Notes under the pieces: generated by a model
What the model was told of the DNA's origin: nothing
The model's database searches: none
The model's input: the letters and a program-made list of their open reading frames with translations, nothing else
Source of the DNA: Onishia taeanensis
Lineage (GTDB): Bacteria > Pseudomonadota > Gammaproteobacteria > Pseudomonadales > Halomonadaceae
Assembly: GCF_003268885.1 (NCBI RefSeq)
Contig: NZ_QLSX01000004.1
Span: forward strand, 1-64,000
Reading direction: 5' to 3'
DNA length: 64,000 bases
Shown: positions 9,610 through 21,147 of the stretch, piece by piece
Position numbering within the stretch: position 1 is the stretch's first letter
How the letters are laid out: each line of letters opens with the position of its first letter
Position numbers and translations under genes: made by a program

Positions 9610-10962
9610 ATGAGTTCACGACTGGAAATCACGCCGCTGCCCTACCGGACGGATCCGCTCGGCTATTTTGCGCCGCTACGCGAGCGTCGCGGCGCCGTAT
9701 TACTGGACAGCGGGCGCCCTCATGGCCCCGGAGGGCGCTATGACATCATCAGTGCCGAGCCGATCGCGCTGATGAGCGTCAATCCCGCGGGCCAGGTCAG
9801 CGGCGACAGCGATACACCGCTTCCCGAGGAGCCCATCGCCGCCCAGAAGGCGCTGCTGTCACGGCTCGATGTCGAAGCACCTGAGAGCGACCTGCCCTTC
9901 CTCGGCGGCCTGATCGGGTATTGGAGCTACGACTTCGGCCGCTGCCTTGAGCCGATCAACGGCAAGGCCAAGGACGCCGTCGAGCTGCCCTGGAGCCGGA
10001 TCGGTCTCTATGACTGGGCGATCATCCAGGATCATGCCCGGGGCGAGAGCTTCCTGGTGGCCGATCAGCGTCGGCGCGTCCAGGTGGAAACCTGGCTGGC
10101 CACCGAGGCACCGAGCACCACCCCCTTCGCAATCACCGCCCCTTTCGCGGGCGAGCAGGACCGGATGGGCTATGGCGAGCGCTTTCGTGCCGTCCAGCGC
10201 TACATTCATGCCGGCGACTGCTACCAGATCAATCTGACCCAGCGCTTTAGCGCCCCCTACCAGGGCGACCTCTGGCAGGCCTACTTGCGGCTGCGCAAGG
10301 CGACGCCCACGCCTTTCGCCGGCTACATGGCATGGGAAGACAAGGCCGTGCTGTCGCTGTCACCGGAGCGTTTCCTGCAATGTCATGCCGGCCGTGTCGA
10401 GGCACGCCCCATCAAGGGCACAAGACCGCGGGGCGACACGCCCGAGCAGGATGCGGCGCTGGCACAGGCGCTCAAGGCCAGCGCCAAGGACCGCGCAGAA
10501 AACGTGATGATTGTCGATCTGCTGCGCAACGACCTGGGGCGGGCCTGCGCACCGGGGAGCGTCAGGGTGCCACAGCTGTGCGGTCTTGAGAGCTATGCCA
10601 ACGTCCACCACCTGGTCAGCGTGGTCGAGGGCCGGCTTGCCGATGATCAGGCGCCACTGGATATTCTGGCGGCCGCCTTCCCCGGCGGGTCAATCACCGG
10701 CGCACCGAAGATCCGCGCCATGCAGATCATCGACGAACTGGAACCCAGCCGTCGCAGCGTCTACTGCGGAAGCCTTGGCTATATCGACCAGCGTGGGCAT
10801 ATGGACACCTCGATCGCCATCCGTACCGTCGTTGCCAGTGGTGGGCAGCTGCATCTGTGGGGCGGCGGCGGTCTGGTCGCGGACTCGGAAGAAGATGCCG
10901 AATACCTCGAGACCCTGGACAAGATCCGACATCTCCTGACGGCGCTTAGCGATAGCGACTAA
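9610..10962 (+). CDS. pabB: Aminodeoxychorismate synthase component I (PabB)
   Basis: PabB converts chorismate and ammonia to 4-amino-4-deoxychorismate, the first step of p-aminobenzoate and folate synthesis. The 450-residue protein has the chorismate-binding domain in its C-terminal two thirds, with PIKGTRPRG, AENVMIVDLLRNDLG and the block [20 protein letters not shown]. These match PabB/TrpE enzymes. It is closer to PabB because a full trpE is present at 35158-36648 and the N-terminus (YFAPLRERRGAVLLDSG) is PabB-like. It stands alone, transcribed away from the prp operon. Confidence 0.9.
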   Translation: MSSRLEITPLPYRTDPLGYFAPLRERRGAVLLDSGRPHGPGGRYDIISAEPIALMSVNPAGQVSGDSDTPLPEEPIAAQKALLSRLDVEAPESDLPFLGGLIGYWSYDFGRCLEPINGKAKDAVELPWSRIGLYDWAIIQDHARGESFLVADQRRRVQVETWLATEAPSTTPFAITAPFAGEQDRMGYGERFRAVQRYIHAGDCYQINLTQRFSAPYQGDLWQAYLRLRKATPTPFAGYMAWEDKAVLSLSPERFLQCHAGRVEARPIKGTRPRGDTPEQDAALAQALKASAKDRAENVMIVDLLRNDLGRACAPGSVRVPQLCGLESYANVHHLVSVVEGRLADDQAPLDILAAAFPGGSITGAPKIRAMQIIDELEPSRRSVYCGSLGYIDQRGHMDTSIAIRTVVASGGQLHLWGGGGLVADSEEDAEYLETLDKIRHLLTALSDSD

Positions 10963-11180
10963 GAGCCGGATTGAGCATGCGCGTGTTCCAGCGCGATCCG
11001 TGCAAACCCGCTAAAAAGGTCCGCCCCGATAGCACCGGCCATTCTAACGGCACCCTGTCGTGCGATCATTTCGCTATATAAGAACCGAACCAATAAGTAT
11101 TGGGGCCGGGGGCAGACGATTTGCTAGGGTGGCGCCATTATCGGAACGCATTCAGGTTCCTCATTATTTCAGGAGGCCCC

Positions 11181-11801
11181 ATGGACTTTGACATCGACGC
11201 CATCAATCGCGACCTCGGCCAGGACCCCGAAGCCCTGACGCGCTGGGCGCTGACCCTTGGCAAGCATGCCATCTGCACCACCAACTTCCGCCCCTTTGAA
11301 GCGGTGATCCTGCACATGGTTACCCAGGTTCAGCCGGACATCCCGGTGGTGTGGATGGACTCGGGCTACAATACCGATGCCACCTATCGCTTCGCCGACG
11401 ACGTCATCAAGCGGCTCAACCTGAACCTGGTGAGCTACCTGCCCAAGCGCACCCGGGCTCACCGCGAGGCGCTGGAAGGCGCCACGCCGACCATCGACGA
11501 CCCGCGACATACCGCCTTCACCGAGGAGGTCAAGCTGGAACCCTTCACCCGTGCCCTGCGCGAAATGGCCCCCCAGGTCTGGCTGACCGCCCTGCGCGCC
11601 GAGGACACCCCAGAGCGGGCCAAGATGCAGCCGGTGTCGATCAACGACGACGGCCTGATCAAGGTCGCACCGGTACTGCACTGGAGCGCCAAGGACATGT
11701 ACGAGTACCTGGTCAAGCACGACCTGCCCAACAACTTCGACTACTTCGACCCCACCAAGGTGGAAGACAAGCGCGAGTGCGGCCTGCATCTGCAGCATTG
11801 A
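11181..11801 (+). CDS. cysH: Phosphoadenylyl-sulfate (PAPS) reductase family, CysH
   Basis: CysH reduces (phospho)adenylyl sulfate to sulfite with thioredoxin or glutaredoxin. The ATG at 11181 has an AGGAGG Shine-Dalgarno. The 206-residue protein has the PP-loop-derived segment VVWMDSGYNTDATYRF, the RAEDTPERAKMQ region and the C-terminal catalytic KRECGLH. Only two cysteines are visible, and the CC...CXXC set that binds a [4Fe-4S] cluster in APS reductases is absent. This suggests a cluster-free, PAPS-type enzyme (inference). It is shorter than the E. coli protein (about 244). Neighbouring cysB and trxA fit its role. Confidence 0.88.
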   Translation: MDFDIDAINRDLGQDPEALTRWALTLGKHAICTTNFRPFEAVILHMVTQVQPDIPVVWMDSGYNTDATYRFADDVIKRLNLNLVSYLPKRTRAHREALEGATPTIDDPRHTAFTEEVKLEPFTRALREMAPQVWLTALRAEDTPERAKMQPVSINDDGLIKVAPVLHWSAKDMYEYLVKHDLPNNFDYFDPTKVEDKRECGLHLQH

Positions 11802-11841
11802 TCGCCTGACTGTCGCAGGCTAGGTACTGACAGAACACGAA

Positions 11842-11873
11842 AAGGCCCCGATAGCGAACGCTATCGGGGCCTT
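11842..11873 (+). terminator. Intrinsic terminator after cysH
   Basis: A long perfect hairpin: AAGGCCCCGATAG at 11842-11854, a short loop, and its complement ending in GGGGCCTT at 11873, followed by a T-rich tract. It ends the cysH transcript. Confidence 0.85.
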
Positions 11874-11892
11874 CTTCGTCACTGCATGGCTG

Positions 11893-11940
11893 TCTATCTA
11901 TATGACGGGCTATATGACTGTCTATGTGACGAGCTATGTG
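11893..11940. repeat. Degenerate 24-bp tandem repeat between cysH and cysB
   Basis: Two adjacent 24-bp units (11893-11916 and 11917-11940) share TCTAT-TGACG-GCTAT-TG, with shorter degenerate relatives continuing to about 12005. It lies between the cysH terminator and the cysB stop. Function unknown; not coding. Confidence 0.55.
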
Positions 11941-12026
11941 CTGACCATTCGGTTGTCTAGGTGAATGGCGATGTGACCGTCCGTGTAACGAGTCATATGG
12001 CTGTCTTGTCTTGCCTGACAATCCAT

Positions 12027-13085
<1,059 letters not shown>

Positions 13086-13127
13086 TTAATACCGCAAGGC
13101 AATAACATAATGTAGCATGATTACTTT

Positions 13128-13145
13128 ATGCTATAAGAATAGCAT
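13128..13145. promoter_or_regulatory. Inverted repeat in cysB-trxA divergent region
   Basis: ATGCTAT-AAGA-ATAGCAT, a perfect 7-bp inverted repeat in an AT-rich patch between the divergent cysB and trxA genes. CysB autoregulation is known in enterics. Whether this repeat is the site is not known. Confidence 0.35.
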
Positions 13146-13309
13146 ACAAAAAAGTTCCACGAGAGTGCAGCGCCGATGCCACCATCATTACGGCTGGCTA
13201 TCGATCTTATTGGGGAACAGGCATTTGCCAGCGGCCCCGGCGGCCGCTACCATCAGCCGACTACGCTGAAAAAGCGCGCGTTAAACGCGTAATGCAACGG
13301 GAGAATTAC

Positions 13310-13633
13310 ATGGCCAACAACGTCGATGTCACCACTGCCAACTTCGAGCAGGAAGTCCTCAAGGCCGACAAGCCGGTCCTGCTGAAGTTCTGGGCGCCCT
13401 GGTGCGGCCCCTGCAAGATGATGGCGCCGGTGGTGGACGAAGTCGCCGACGAGCGTGCCGACAATGTGAAGGTCGTGAGCGTAAACGTCGACGACGCGCC
13501 GGACATTGCCGCCGAACACGGCGTACGCGGTGTGCCGACCGTGATGCTGTTCAAGTCTGGTGCCAAGGTGGCCTCACTGGTCGGTGCCCAGTCCAAGTCG
13601 CAGCTCGCGCAGTTCCTCGACCAGAACGCCTGA
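13310..13633 (+). CDS. trxA: Thioredoxin
   Basis: A 107-residue thioredoxin, a general cytosolic disulfide reductant that also serves PAPS reductase. The active site WCGPC is visible with Cys32 and Cys35, along with the cis-Pro segment VRGVPTVMLF. The ATG at 13310 follows GGGAGA. An in-frame ATG 18 bases upstream gives a longer N-terminus without family support. Its place near cysH and cysB fits its role as electron donor in sulfate reduction. Confidence 0.95.
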   Translation: MANNVDVTTANFEQEVLKADKPVLLKFWAPWCGPCKMMAPVVDEVADERADNVKVVSVNVDDAPDIAAEHGVRGVPTVMLFKSGAKVASLVGAQSKSQLAQFLDQNA

Positions 13634-13731
13634 TAGCGGGCCTCACCCCCCATCACGTTCGCTCCGACGCCTCGGCCCTGCCGGGGCGTCGTCGTTTCAG
13701 TATCCAGAGTTGCCGTGTCGCAGCGCCATGC

Positions 13732-14829
13732 TCAGGCGTCTGCCGACGGTGTCCGCTCTTTCCCAGGCACCGTTACCGGTCGCTCATGGGCCGGTCCTAG
13801 CAAACGGGCCATCCAGCGCGTCTGCGGATGACTGTCCAGGGCGATCTTCAGGGTCATCGTCAACAGCACGGACAATAGCAGCCCAGCGGTTCCTAATATC
13901 CAGCCCCATACCACCAGTGACAGGAAGGCCACGAAGGTCGATAGACCCAGTGCCCGCCCCATCACCCGGGGCTCGACCAGGTTGCCCAGCACGAAGTTGA
14001 TGCCCAGATAGCTCCCCGCCAGCAGCATCGCCGGAAAGACCCCGCCCTGGGGCGAGACCAGCAGCAGCAGCACCGGCGGAATTGCCGCTAGCACCGACCC
14101 GATGTTGGGTATGTAGTTCAGCCCGAAGGCAAGTGTCGCCCACAGCAGCGGGAAATCGACGCCCAATATCTTGCAGGAAACCCACACCAGCACGCCGGTT
14201 ACCAGGCTGATCAGCGTTTTCACCGCCAGGTAACGCTTGAGGGTCAGGCTGAACTCATTGAAGCGCTGAAGGCTCGGCACCGGATTCAAAAGAGCCTGGG
14301 AGATCTTCTCCCTGAAGTTGAGTGTTTCAAAGAGCAGAAAGACCACCAACAGCGCTACGATCAGGCTCTGCATCAGCACGTTGCCGACCTCACCCAGCAG
14401 TGCCGGAATCAGTTGGGTGGCCTGGGTCGGGTCCAGCCATTCCGAGAAGCGCTCCGGACGAATCGATACGCCCATGCCCGCTAGCCAGTTGAGAATGCTC
14501 AGGTAATGATCATATAGTTGCGACTCGAGCCCCGGTAGCTCCTCGGCAAAGGTATTAACGCTATTGACCAGCAGCAGGCCCAGCAGGCTTAGCAGCAGGC
14601 CAATCACCAGCAGCGTGATCCATACCGACATCCGCAGCCCCACGCCATGGCGATGCAGCCAATGCACCGGCGAAGTGCAGATCACGGCGATGAACAGCGA
14701 CAGCAGCAGAGGCACCAGCAGGCTGGCCCCAAGCTTCATGCCACCGATGATGACCACCAGGGCGGCCAACGCCAGGGTCAGATTAAGCGGAATGGTCCTT
14801 GCCGCCTCGTCGATATCCTCTTCGTTCAT
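13732..14829 (-). CDS. AI-2E/PerM family transporter
   Basis: A 365-residue polytopic inner-membrane protein with about eight hydrophobic segments, including a hydrophobic N-terminal pair (NLTLALAALVVIIGGMKLGA) and the family's conserved GLNYIPNIGSVLAAIPP block. Relatives include the AI-2 exporter TqsA and PerM; the substrate cannot be told here. The ATG at 14829 has an AAGGAC Shine-Dalgarno and starts MNEEDIDEAAR. A longer open frame upstream lacks support. It is divergent from the SIMPL gene. Confidence 0.88.
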   Translation of the reverse strand: MNEEDIDEAARTIPLNLTLALAALVVIIGGMKLGASLLVPLLLSLFIAVICTSPVHWLHRHGVGLRMSVWITLLVIGLLLSLLGLLLVNSVNTFAEELPGLESQLYDHYLSILNWLAGMGVSIRPERFSEWLDPTQATQLIPALLGEVGNVLMQSLIVALLVVFLLFETLNFREKISQALLNPVPSLQRFNEFSLTLKRYLAVKTLISLVTGVLVWVSCKILGVDFPLLWATLAFGLNYIPNIGSVLAAIPPVLLLLVSPQGGVFPAMLLAGSYLGINFVLGNLVEPRVMGRALGLSTFVAFLSLVVWGWILGTAGLLLSVLLTMTLKIALDSHPQTRWMARLLGPAHERPVTVPGKERTPSADA

Positions 14830-15020
14830 GAGTCCTTCCCGGGAATCGCTTATGCTGGATGATGAAAGAAGTTTACCGACTCGCCACTGCCTGTACACAA
14901 TCATCGGACGATATATCGACCAAACTGCACGGAGGTTGCATGCTTTCTCATACTGCCCAACGGGTCCTGACAGACCACCCACCGCTCACTCGTCGCCTAC
15001 TTCAAGGCAGAGGCCCACGC

Positions 15021-15791
15021 ATGGGCATTAGGCTCGGCCTCCTGCTGGCGGCCTGCATGACGATCAGTGCCGCCGCCGTGGCCCAGCAGCCGGCCACTCA
15101 AGAGCAAACGCCGGGGCGGCTCGAGGTGTCGGCCCAACACACGCTGGAGGTGGCGCCCGATATGGCGACGCTAACTGCCCGCCTATGGGAGCGCACTCCG
15201 GCACGAGCCGTCGACTCGGCGCGGGAGGCAAGCCCCGAGGCCCTGAGTGAGGCACGCACCCGGCTCGAGGGCCGCATGGGCGAGCTGATCCGCACCCTCG
15301 AAGGCAAAGGCTTGCCACGAGACGCCATTCAGGCCGGCTCGTTGTCGGTACAACCAAACTATGTACAGGGCCCCATCAACGCCGAGGGACAGCCAGAGCA
15401 GCGGGTGCGGACCCAGCTGACCCGGCCGATCACCCTGACCCTTGATGACCTCGAGGCTCTGCCCGGTCTCCTCGACGCCCTGACCGTCGCCGGTGTCGAC
15501 TCTCTGGACGGTGTCAGCTACGACCTCAAGGATCGCAGCGCGGCAAGCGATGAGGCCCTGGGCCTTGCCATCGATCGGGCCAAGGCAAAAGCCACGCTGA
15601 TGGCCGAGCGCCTCAATATCACCCTCGGCCGTGTGCTGCAGGTGCAGGAGACCCAGGTGCCAAGCTTCCAGCCACAGATGATGATGCGTGCAGGCGATGC
15701 ATCGACCAAGGAGATGGCCTCAGAGTATCGCCCGGGCCAAATCGAGATCGATGCTGAAGTCGCGGTTCAATGGGCCATCGCCGACGAATAA
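15021..15791 (+). CDS. SIMPL-domain (DUF541) periplasmic protein
   Basis: A 256-residue secreted protein. The ATG at 15021 gives an N-terminal signal peptide (MGIRLGLLLAACMTISAAAV, cleavage after AVAQ). It is followed by a DUF541/SIMPL domain in which GRLEVSAQHTLEVAPDMATL opens the fold and IDRAKAKATLMAERLNITLG is the typical conserved helix. Family members (for example E. coli YggE) are linked to oxidative-stress tolerance, but the biochemical role is unclear. A longer frame upstream would bury the signal peptide, so it is rejected. Confidence 0.85.
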   Translation: MGIRLGLLLAACMTISAAAVAQQPATQEQTPGRLEVSAQHTLEVAPDMATLTARLWERTPARAVDSAREASPEALSEARTRLEGRMGELIRTLEGKGLPRDAIQAGSLSVQPNYVQGPINAEGQPEQRVRTQLTRPITLTLDDLEALPGLLDALTVAGVDSLDGVSYDLKDRSAASDEALGLAIDRAKAKATLMAERLNITLGRVLQVQETQVPSFQPQMMMRAGDASTKEMASEYRPGQIEIDAEVAVQWAIADE

Positions 15792-15840
15792 CGTGCTGAT
15801 AGAGCAGCGTTCAAACCCCGGCGCCTGCTCGCCCAATGCA

Positions 15841-15873
15841 CAAGGCCCCGACGGCGCTGCCGTCGGGGCCTTG
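15841..15873 (+). terminator. Intrinsic terminator between SIMPL gene and serS
   Basis: Hairpin CAAGGCCCCGACGG (15841-15854) with its exact complement at 15860-15873, then TTGC and TTTC. It lies between convergent genes and may act in both directions. Confidence 0.8.
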
Positions 15874-15976
15874 CTATTTCCTGTTACGTCAGGCGGTCGC
15901 GGCTCGCGAGGATCCGACGCGACCAAGGAAACACCTGAGTATCGCAACAATTCCAACGAGAGCGATCTAAACGCCC

Positions 15977-17329
<1,353 letters not shown>

Positions 17330-17466
17330 TCACCACGCCGCTGCCGGCGTGCACCGTCCGTCATGCTCCGGTAAAGTGGGTCATATTCCTTTTTTCCTGC
17401 CCACGCCAGGACATCGATGGCGATGACCGCCGGCCAGGGCAGCGACCCACGGTCTGATAGCGACTC

Positions 17467-20400
17467 ATGATTGCACAACTGGACACCCTCGCCCGGCTTG
17501 ACGCCGACTACCTGCGCTTCCTCGAGGCCCTGCGGGCCGACGGGTTCAACGGCGAGATCGCGCCTGACTATGCCAACCGCACCGTGCTGGCCACCGACAA
17601 CTCGATCTACCAGCGCCTGCCCCAGGCGGTGCTCTATCCGCGTAACGCCGAGGATCTCGAGCTCATCGCCCGTCTCGCTGGCCAGGAGACGCATCGCAAA
17701 GTGGTACTCACGCCGCGCGGCGGCGGCACCGGCACCAACGGCCAGTCGCTGACCGACGGCCTGGTGGTCGATGTCTCCAAACACATGAATGCCATCATCG
17801 ACATCGATGTCGAGCGGCGTCGGGTGCGTGTCCAGGCCGGGGTGGTCAAGGATCAGCTCAACGCCGCACTCAAGCCGCACGGGCTATTCTTCGCCCCGGA
17901 ACTGTCGACCTCCAACCGCGCGACCATCGGCGGCATGATCTCGACCGATGCCAGCGGCCAGGGCAGCTGCGAGTACGGCAAGACCCGGGATCACGTGCTT
18001 GAGCTGGACAGCGTGTTGCTGGGCGGCGAGCGCCTCACCAGCCGGCCACTTGACGCCGATGCCCTCGAGGCGACCTGCGCCCGCGATGACCGGATCGGCG
18101 AGACCCACCGCACCGCCCGCGCCATCATCGACACCCAGGCCGGGCTGATCGAGGCCAAGTTTCCCAAGCTCAACCGCTGCCTGACCGGCTATGACCTGGC
18201 GCATCTTTATAACGACGAACGGCAGTTCGATCTGAACAGCGCGCTGTGCGGTTCGGAGGGCTCGCTTGGGCTGCTCAACGAAGCGGTACTTAACGTGCTG
18301 CCGATCCCGAAGCACTCCACCCTGGTCAATGTGCGCTACGCCAGTTTCATGGACGCCCTGCGGGATGCCAAGGCGCTGATGGCGAGCGCCGCCGCCCCCA
18401 CGTCCATCGAGACGGTGGATGACAAAGTCCTCGGGCTCGCCATGCAGGACTTCGTGTGGGACAGCGTGGCGGAATTCTTCCCGGCTACCACCAGCGCGCC
18501 CCAGGCAGGCCATAGCGAAGACCAAGCCGAAGCCGAAGACGATACGGCGGTGGCGGCGCGCACCGAGACGGCGATTCGCGGCATCAACCTGATCGAATTC
18601 AACGCCGATGACCCCGAAGCGCTGAAGGCTCGCATCGCCGATTTCACCCGCCACCTGGCGGCGGACAGCAGCGTCGAGCGCCTGGGCTACACCCTGGCCG
18701 AGGGCCGCGAGCAGATCCAGCGCGTCTATGCGATGCGCAAGCGCGCAGTGGGCCTGCTCGGCAACGCCAAGGGCGAGAAGCGCCCGATTCCCTTCGTCGA
18801 GGACACCGCGGTGCCCCCCGAGCACCTGGCCGACTACATCGCCGAGTTCCGCGCCGCCCTGGATGCCCGCGGGCTTGCCTACGGCATGTTCGGCCACGTC
18901 GATGCCGGCGTACTGCATGTGCGGCCGGCCATCGACATGAAGGACCCGGCCCAGGAGGCACTGATCCGCGAGATCTCGGATGAGGTCGCCGAGCTGACCC
19001 ACAAGTATCACGGCCTGTTGTGGGGCGAACATGGCAAGGGCGTGCGTTCCGAATACGCGCCCAAGTTCTTCGGCGAACTCTATCCTAGCCTGCAACGGCT
19101 GAAGGCGGCCTTCGATCCGCATAACCAGCTGAATCCGGGCAAGATCGCCACGCCGCTCTCTATCCCGCCCGAAGATGCGGAATCCTCTACTCCGCCCGAC
19201 GCCGCGGAATCCTCTACCTCGCCCGGAACCTCGGGAAGCGCGCCCGACGAGGCGGAACCCTCTCCCCCGCCCGTCACCGCGAGTGAAGCGCCCTCAGCGG
19301 ATAAAGAGACGCAAGAAACGCCGAACAACGGCGCCGAACAGACGCTAAAATGGGTCGATCCGGGGCTCTTGACCATCGACGGCGTGCCGACCCGGGGCCA
19401 GCACGATCGCCAGATCGACGAGCGGGTCTGGCAGTCCCACGCCGCAGCGGTCTACTGCAACGGCAATGGCGCCTGCTACAACTACGACCCCGATGACGCC
19501 ATGTGCCCGTCCTGGAAGGCGACCCGCGAGCGGGTCCAGTCGCCCAAGGGCCGCGCCAGCCTGATGCGGGAATGGCTGCGCCTGCAGGGTCAGGCCGGCA
19601 CCGACGTGGTCGAGGAATCGAAGCAGAAGAAGGCCGAGGGCGTCTGGGGCTTCGTGCGCGACTTTCCCGCCCGCGCCCGCAACACCTGGGCCAAACGCCG
19701 CGGTCAGGAGGACTTCTCTCATGAGGTCTATGACGCCATGGCGGGCTGTCTGGCCTGCAAGTCCTGCGCCGGCCAGTGCCCGATCAAGGTCAACGTGCCG
19801 GAGTTTCGCTCCCAGTTCCTCGAGGTCTACCACGGCCGCTACCTGCGCGCGCCACGGGATTACGTTATCGGCGGCCTGGAGTTCATGGTGCCTTATCTCG
19901 CCCCGCTGGCGCCGCTCTACAACGCGGCGCTCGACAACCGCCTGGTCGAGCGCCTGCTCGCCGGTCCCGTCGGCATGGTCGACAGCCCCAAACTCTCGCG
20001 AGCAAGCCTCAAGAAACAGCTCAAGGCCTGGGGGGTTGCCGAGGCGACCCCAACGGCGCTTGGTCTGCTGACCGAGACCCAGAAAGCCAACAGCGTGATC
20101 CTGGTCCAGGACGCCTTCACCAGCTACTTCGAATCCAAGCTGGTCATGGACGTGGTCGAGCTGCTCTCGCGGCTGGATATCAAGGTCTTCGTCGCGCCCT
20201 TCTCGCCCAACGGCAAGCCGCTCAACGTTCAGGGCTTCCTCGGCGCGTTCGAGCGCACGGCAGAACGCCAGGCCAAGAGGCTCCAGAGCCTTGCGGGCTT
20301 CGGCGTGCCGCTGGTCGGTATTGACCCGGCGATGACCCTGACCTACCGCCAGGAGTACGTGAAGGCCCTGGGACCCGATGCCGTGCCCGAGGTGCTGATG

Positions 20401-20799
20401 CTGCAGGAATGGCTGGTGTCGCTGGGCAAGCGCCTCAAACCCCGCGGCGTTACGCTCAGCGATCCGGGCTTCAAGCTGCTCGCCCACTGCACCGAGAAGA
20501 CCAACGCGCCGGGCTCTCCCAAGGCCTGGCAGCAAGTCTTCAGCGCTTTCGGCCTGGAGCTCGAGGTACTCGCCAGCGGCTGCTGCGGGATGTCCGGCAC
20601 CTACGGCCACGAGGCACGCAACCTCGAAACCTCGAAAACCATCTATGCCCAGTCCTGGCAGCCCAAGGTGGAAGACCCCGCCAACACCGGCCGCCTGCTG
20701 GCCACCGGCTATTCCTGCCGCAGCCAGGCCAAGCGGCTCTCCGACACCTCGCTGCCCCATCCCCTGCAGGGGCTGCTGGAGACGCTGCGCGGCGCCTGA
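17467..20799 (+). CDS. ydiJ: YdiJ-type FAD/Fe-S oxidoreductase (D-2-hydroxyglutarate dehydrogenase family)
   Basis: A 1110-residue fusion. It has an N-terminal FAD-binding PCMH domain (about residues 45-250, with TPRGGGTGTNGQSL), an FAD-oxidase C-terminal domain (about 280-560, with GMFGHVDAGVLHVRP) and a C-terminal Fe-S region. That region has CNGNGACYNYDPDDAMCPS, the 4Fe-4S motif CLACKSCAGQCPIK and a CCG domain (SGCCGMSGTYGHE). E. coli YdiJ (about 1018 residues) oxidises D-2-hydroxyglutarate; this protein probably does the same. It is longer because of a Pro/Ser/Glu-rich linker at about residues 563-625 and an acidic Ala/Glu insert near 338-368. Monocistronic. Confidence 0.88.
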   Translation: MIAQLDTLARLDADYLRFLEALRADGFNGEIAPDYANRTVLATDNSIYQRLPQAVLYPRNAEDLELIARLAGQETHRKVVLTPRGGGTGTNGQSLTDGLVVDVSKHMNAIIDIDVERRRVRVQAGVVKDQLNAALKPHGLFFAPELSTSNRATIGGMISTDASGQGSCEYGKTRDHVLELDSVLLGGERLTSRPLDADALEATCARDDRIGETHRTARAIIDTQAGLIEAKFPKLNRCLTGYDLAHLYNDERQFDLNSALCGSEGSLGLLNEAVLNVLPIPKHSTLVNVRYASFMDALRDAKALMASAAAPTSIETVDDKVLGLAMQDFVWDSVAEFFPATTSAPQAGHSEDQAEAEDDTAVAARTETAIRGINLIEFNADDPEALKARIADFTRHLAADSSVERLGYTLAEGREQIQRVYAMRKRAVGLLGNAKGEKRPIPFVEDTAVPPEHLADYIAEFRAALDARGLAYGMFGHVDAGVLHVRPAIDMKDPAQEALIREISDEVAELTHKYHGLLWGEHGKGVRSEYAPKFFGELYPSLQRLKAAFDPHNQLNPGKIATPLSIPPEDAESSTPPDAAESSTSPGTSGSAPDEAEPSPPPVTASEAPSADKETQETPNNGAEQTLKWVDPGLLTIDGVPTRGQHDRQIDERVWQSHAAAVYCNGNGACYNYDPDDAMCPSWKATRERVQSPKGRASLMREWLRLQGQAGTDVVEESKQKKAEGVWGFVRDFPARARNTWAKRRGQEDFSHEVYDAMAGCLACKSCAGQCPIKVNVPEFRSQFLEVYHGRYLRAPRDYVIGGLEFMVPYLAPLAPLYNAALDNRLVERLLAGPVGMVDSPKLSRASLKKQLKAWGVAEATPTALGLLTETQKANSVILVQDAFTSYFESKLVMDVVELLSRLDIKVFVAPFSPNGKPLNVQGFLGAFERTAERQAKRLQSLAGFGVPLVGIDPAMTLTYRQEYVKALGPDAVPEVLMLQEWLVSLGKRLKPRGVTLSDPGFKLLAHCTEKTNAPGSPKAWQQVFSAFGLELEVLASGCCGMSGTYGHEARNLETSKTIYAQSWQPKVEDPANTGRLLATGYSCRSQAKRLSDTSLPHPLQGLLETLRGA

Positions 20800-21147
20800 T
20801 CAGGCCACCCTGCCATGAAACGCGCCCGGCCGAACAAGGTCGGGTGCACAAGGCCGGGCAGGCGTTGGAAGTATCCAGGCTGATAGCGACTGGCAAACCT
20901 GCTCACCTGAATCCAAGCACTGCTCCGGCGTCCTCTAACCCTCTCACTCTTGTCCCCCTCCTTTTCCTTTCCTTGCTGGCCGCATTCATCGACACACGAG
21001 CCGCTTAATGCCGGGCGTCATGGCTGGCCACTGAGCGCGTCGACAGCCCCGGTGTCATCGGGAACACATCGACACCGTTTAGGGTTTGCATGTGGCCTGC
21101 TGCGAAGATAGGCTTCGCGGCTTTCTGACACTCACCGGAGCATCCTC
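20800..21147. other. Intergenic region, no gene seen
   Basis: 348 bases between ydiJ and the antiporter. It has an 8-bp inverted repeat, GCCCGGCC at 20824-20831 and GGCCGGGC at 20852-20859, without a T-run. It also has a C/T-rich stretch at about 20936-20980. No promoter stands out. Confidence 0.5.

Noticed and set aside
11893-12005. CRISPR-like array
   Set aside because: Units are adjacent and degenerate, without spacers, and no cas genes are present.
11713-12021. Minus-strand frame with a HIARHID peptide repeat
   Set aside because: It overlaps the cysH terminator and the 24-bp repeat; the peptide repeat is a by-product of the DNA repeat, not a protein feature.
19345-20760. 471-codon minus-strand frame opposite ydiJ
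   Set aside because: Antisense of the Fe-S half of ydiJ, whose cysteine motifs are clear; no Shine-Dalgarno or family motif on the minus strand.
20824-20859. Intrinsic terminator for ydiJ
   Set aside because: The 8-bp arms are 20 bases apart and there is no T-run on either side.
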